DNA of 64,000 nucleotides from Pseudomonas sp. DTU_2021_1001937_2_SI_NGA_ILE_001 (GTDB lineage Bacteria; Pseudomonadota; Gammaproteobacteria; Pseudomonadales; Pseudomonadaceae): NCBI RefSeq assembly GCF_032463525.1, contig NZ_CP135971.1, forward strand, positions 186,001 through 250,000. Reading direction: 5' to 3'. The translations under genes and the position numbers were made by a program. Below the pieces are notes generated by a model that did no database searches, was not told the DNA's origin, and saw nothing but the letters and a program-made list of their open reading frames with translations. Below are positions 62,501-64,000 of the stretch, in pieces. Position 1 is the first letter of the stretch; every line of letters begins with the position of its first letter.

Positions 62501-64000
62501 CCCACCGGCGAGGCCCTGCTGGCGCAGGTGCGTGAGCAGGTGCTGGCGGCGCAGGATCATCAGGACCTGCCGTTCGAGCAGGTGGTCGAGAGCGTGGCCC
62601 CGGCGCGCAGCCTGGCGCATTCGCCGTTGTTCCAGACCACCCTCAACTGGCTGGCGGGCGAAACCACGCTGCCGGCCCTGGATGGCCTGGCGCTGTCGGT
62701 GGTGGAGCAGAGCAGCCAGGTGGCCAAGTTCGACCTGTCGTTGAACCTGGGTGAATGCGGCGAGGTGCTGGTCGGCACCCTGGACTACGCCACGGCGCTG
62801 TTCGATGAGGCCAGCGTGCGCCGTTATGGCCGGTATTTCGAGACCTTGCTGCAGGCGCTGGTCAGCGACGAGCTGGGCGTCATCGCAGCTGTGCCGCTGG
62901 TGAGCGGGGATGAGCGTGACACCTTGCTGACGACCTTCAACGCCAGCGCCATCGCATTCGCGCCGGCGCAGACCCTGCACGGGCGGATCGAGGCCCAGGC
63001 GCTCGAACGTCCGAGTGCCATCGCCGCCCAAGTGGGCGATGTACGCCTCAGCTACGCCGAACTCAACGCCCGCGCCAACGGCCTGGCCCATCACCTGATC
63101 GAACGGGGCGTGCGCCCCGACACGCGGGTGGCGGTGCTCGCCCGCCGTGGCCTGGACACCCTGGTGGGGCTGCTGGCGGTGCTCAAGGCCGGTGCCGGCT
63201 ATGTGCCGGTTGACCCGGCGCACCCGGACGAACGCATCGCTTACCTATTGTGCGACAGCGCCCCGGTGGTGGTGCTCAGCCAGCAGGATCTGCTGGAGCG
63301 TGTACCGGCGCTGAGCGCCCCGTTGCTGCTGCTCGATCAGCCGAGCTGGAGCGCCCGCGAAGACAACCCGCAGGTGCCGGGCCTCAACGCCCGCCACCTG
63401 GCCTACGTGATCTACACCTCCGGTTCCACCGGCCAGCCCAAGGGGGTAATGGTCGAGCACCAGAGCCTCAACAACCTGGTGGACTGGCATTGCCAGGCCT
63501 TCGACCTGAGCGCGGGCAGCCACACCGCCAGCGTGGCGGGGTTCGGCTTCGACGCCATGGCCTGGGAAGTGTGGCCGGCGCTGTGTGCCGGGGCGACCCT
63601 GCACCTGCCACCGGCGCACATCGGCAACGAACAGCTGGATGCCTTGCTCGACTGGTGGCAGGCGCAACCGCTGCAGGTGGCTTTCCTGCCCACGCCGGTG
63701 GCCGAGTATGCGTTCAGCCGCGAGCTGAAGCATCCGACGCTGCGCACCCTGCTGATCGGCGGCGACCGCCTGCGGCAGTTCCCGCGTGACCCCGGCTTTG
63801 CGGTGGTGAACAACTACGGGCCGACCGAAACCACGGTGGTGGCCAGCTCCGGACGGCTGTGGCCGGAAGGCCGCCTGGACATCGGCAAACCTATCGCCAA
63901 CACCCGCCTGTACCTGCTCGACGAGCACCGGCAACTGGTGCCCCGTGGCGTGGCCGGTGAGTTGTACATCGGTGGCGAGGGCGTGGCACGCGGTTACCTG
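59531..64000 (+). CDS. cifB: Lipopeptide NRPS 2, continuation after frameshift: -C/E-A(Val/Ile)-T, C-A(Leu)-, cut by window
   Basis: Open for 1490 codons to the window end. It resumes the C domain where the previous frame lost it (AAWQGIEVLQAEEHSNYPLTMSIDD, matching LWQGIEVLQATERSNYPVVMSVDD in module 4). Then follow A6 (YTSGSTGLPKG at about 60257; pocket D-A-L-F-F-G-A-T-F, a Val/Ile-like pattern), T6 (LGGHS, Ser codon 61445), an LCL-type C7 (HHIVADGWS at about 61991) and A7 (Leu code, DNA identical to A4 over its visible core). There is no start of its own, so it is the tail of the 51882 gene. By the SyfB/CifB model one more module and tandem thioesterases should follow outside the window. 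Confidence 0.88.
63312..64000 (+). repeat. Direct repeat: A-domain core of module 7, identical copy at 53863-54551
   Basis: Second copy of the identical 689-base stretch described at 53863. Identity extends to the last base of the window. Confidence 0.92.

Overview
This window is about 62-65 % GC and reads as a chromosomal segment of a Pseudomonas, most likely of the P. putida/P. fluorescens radiation. Evidence for this is the GAGCGGCTT-type REP/REPIN repeats, a REP-inserted IS110 element, a Zur-type folE2/gamma-carbonic anhydrase/dksA2 operon, a DUF6124-like gene with a long leader, and a LuxR-linked lipopeptide synthetase. No tRNA, rRNA or CRISPR array was seen.

Layout. 1-6.7 kb: end of an AGE-family sugar isomerase gene, an AbrB-type membrane protein divergent from a LysR regulator, a small acidic protein behind a GAAACGTTTC palindrome, a nucleoside 2-deoxyribosyltransferase-like protein, a FAN1-type VRR-NUC nuclease and two small secreted low-complexity proteins. 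6.8-10.96 kb: a pstSCAB phosphate-uptake operon with a Pho-box-like array, a 300-nt leader and a terminator. 11-25.3 kb: LysR regulator, exported alpha/beta hydrolase, FMN-binding glutamate-synthase-like protein, a small secreted protein, an IS110 element inside a REP, a carboxymuconolactone-decarboxylase-family protein, a DJ-1/AraC regulator, a rhodanese, a DUF4432 protein, an HPP-CBS protein, an NTP/NDP-transporter-like protein and an HDOD protein. 25.7-30.4 kb: an amino-acid-type dCache chemoreceptor, a PhnD-like binding protein, PhnN and an AEC transporter.

30.5-42 kb: the zinc-sparing operon folE2, gamma-carbonic anhydrase, dksA2; an acyltransferase-like membrane protein; a RAYT-like protein that lacks its catalytic residues; a TetR gene with a self-operator; a DUF1348 protein; a five-copy tandem array of about 128-bp REPIN units; a DUF2790 protein; the cyanate cluster cynS/cynT with divergent cynR; a DUF6124-like gene; a GNAT acetyltransferase; and a LuxR regulator divergent from the NRPS genes.

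42.4-64 kb: two very large non-ribosomal peptide synthetase genes. NRPS1 has three modules (starter C, then Leu, Leu, Gln-type). NRPS2 runs off the window after four A domains (Leu, Gln-type, Val/Ile-type, Leu). The module order and residues match the linear octalipopeptide family syringafactin/cichofactin, with Gln rather than Thr predicted at position 5 as in cichofactin. NRPS2 carries an apparent single-base deletion near 59529 that breaks the reading frame. Its first and last visible A domains share at least 689 bp of identical DNA.

The most informative non-coding finding is the upstream end of the IS110 element. It can be read as a bridge RNA whose target loop matches both halves of the REP in which the element sits, and whose donor loop matches both element ends.
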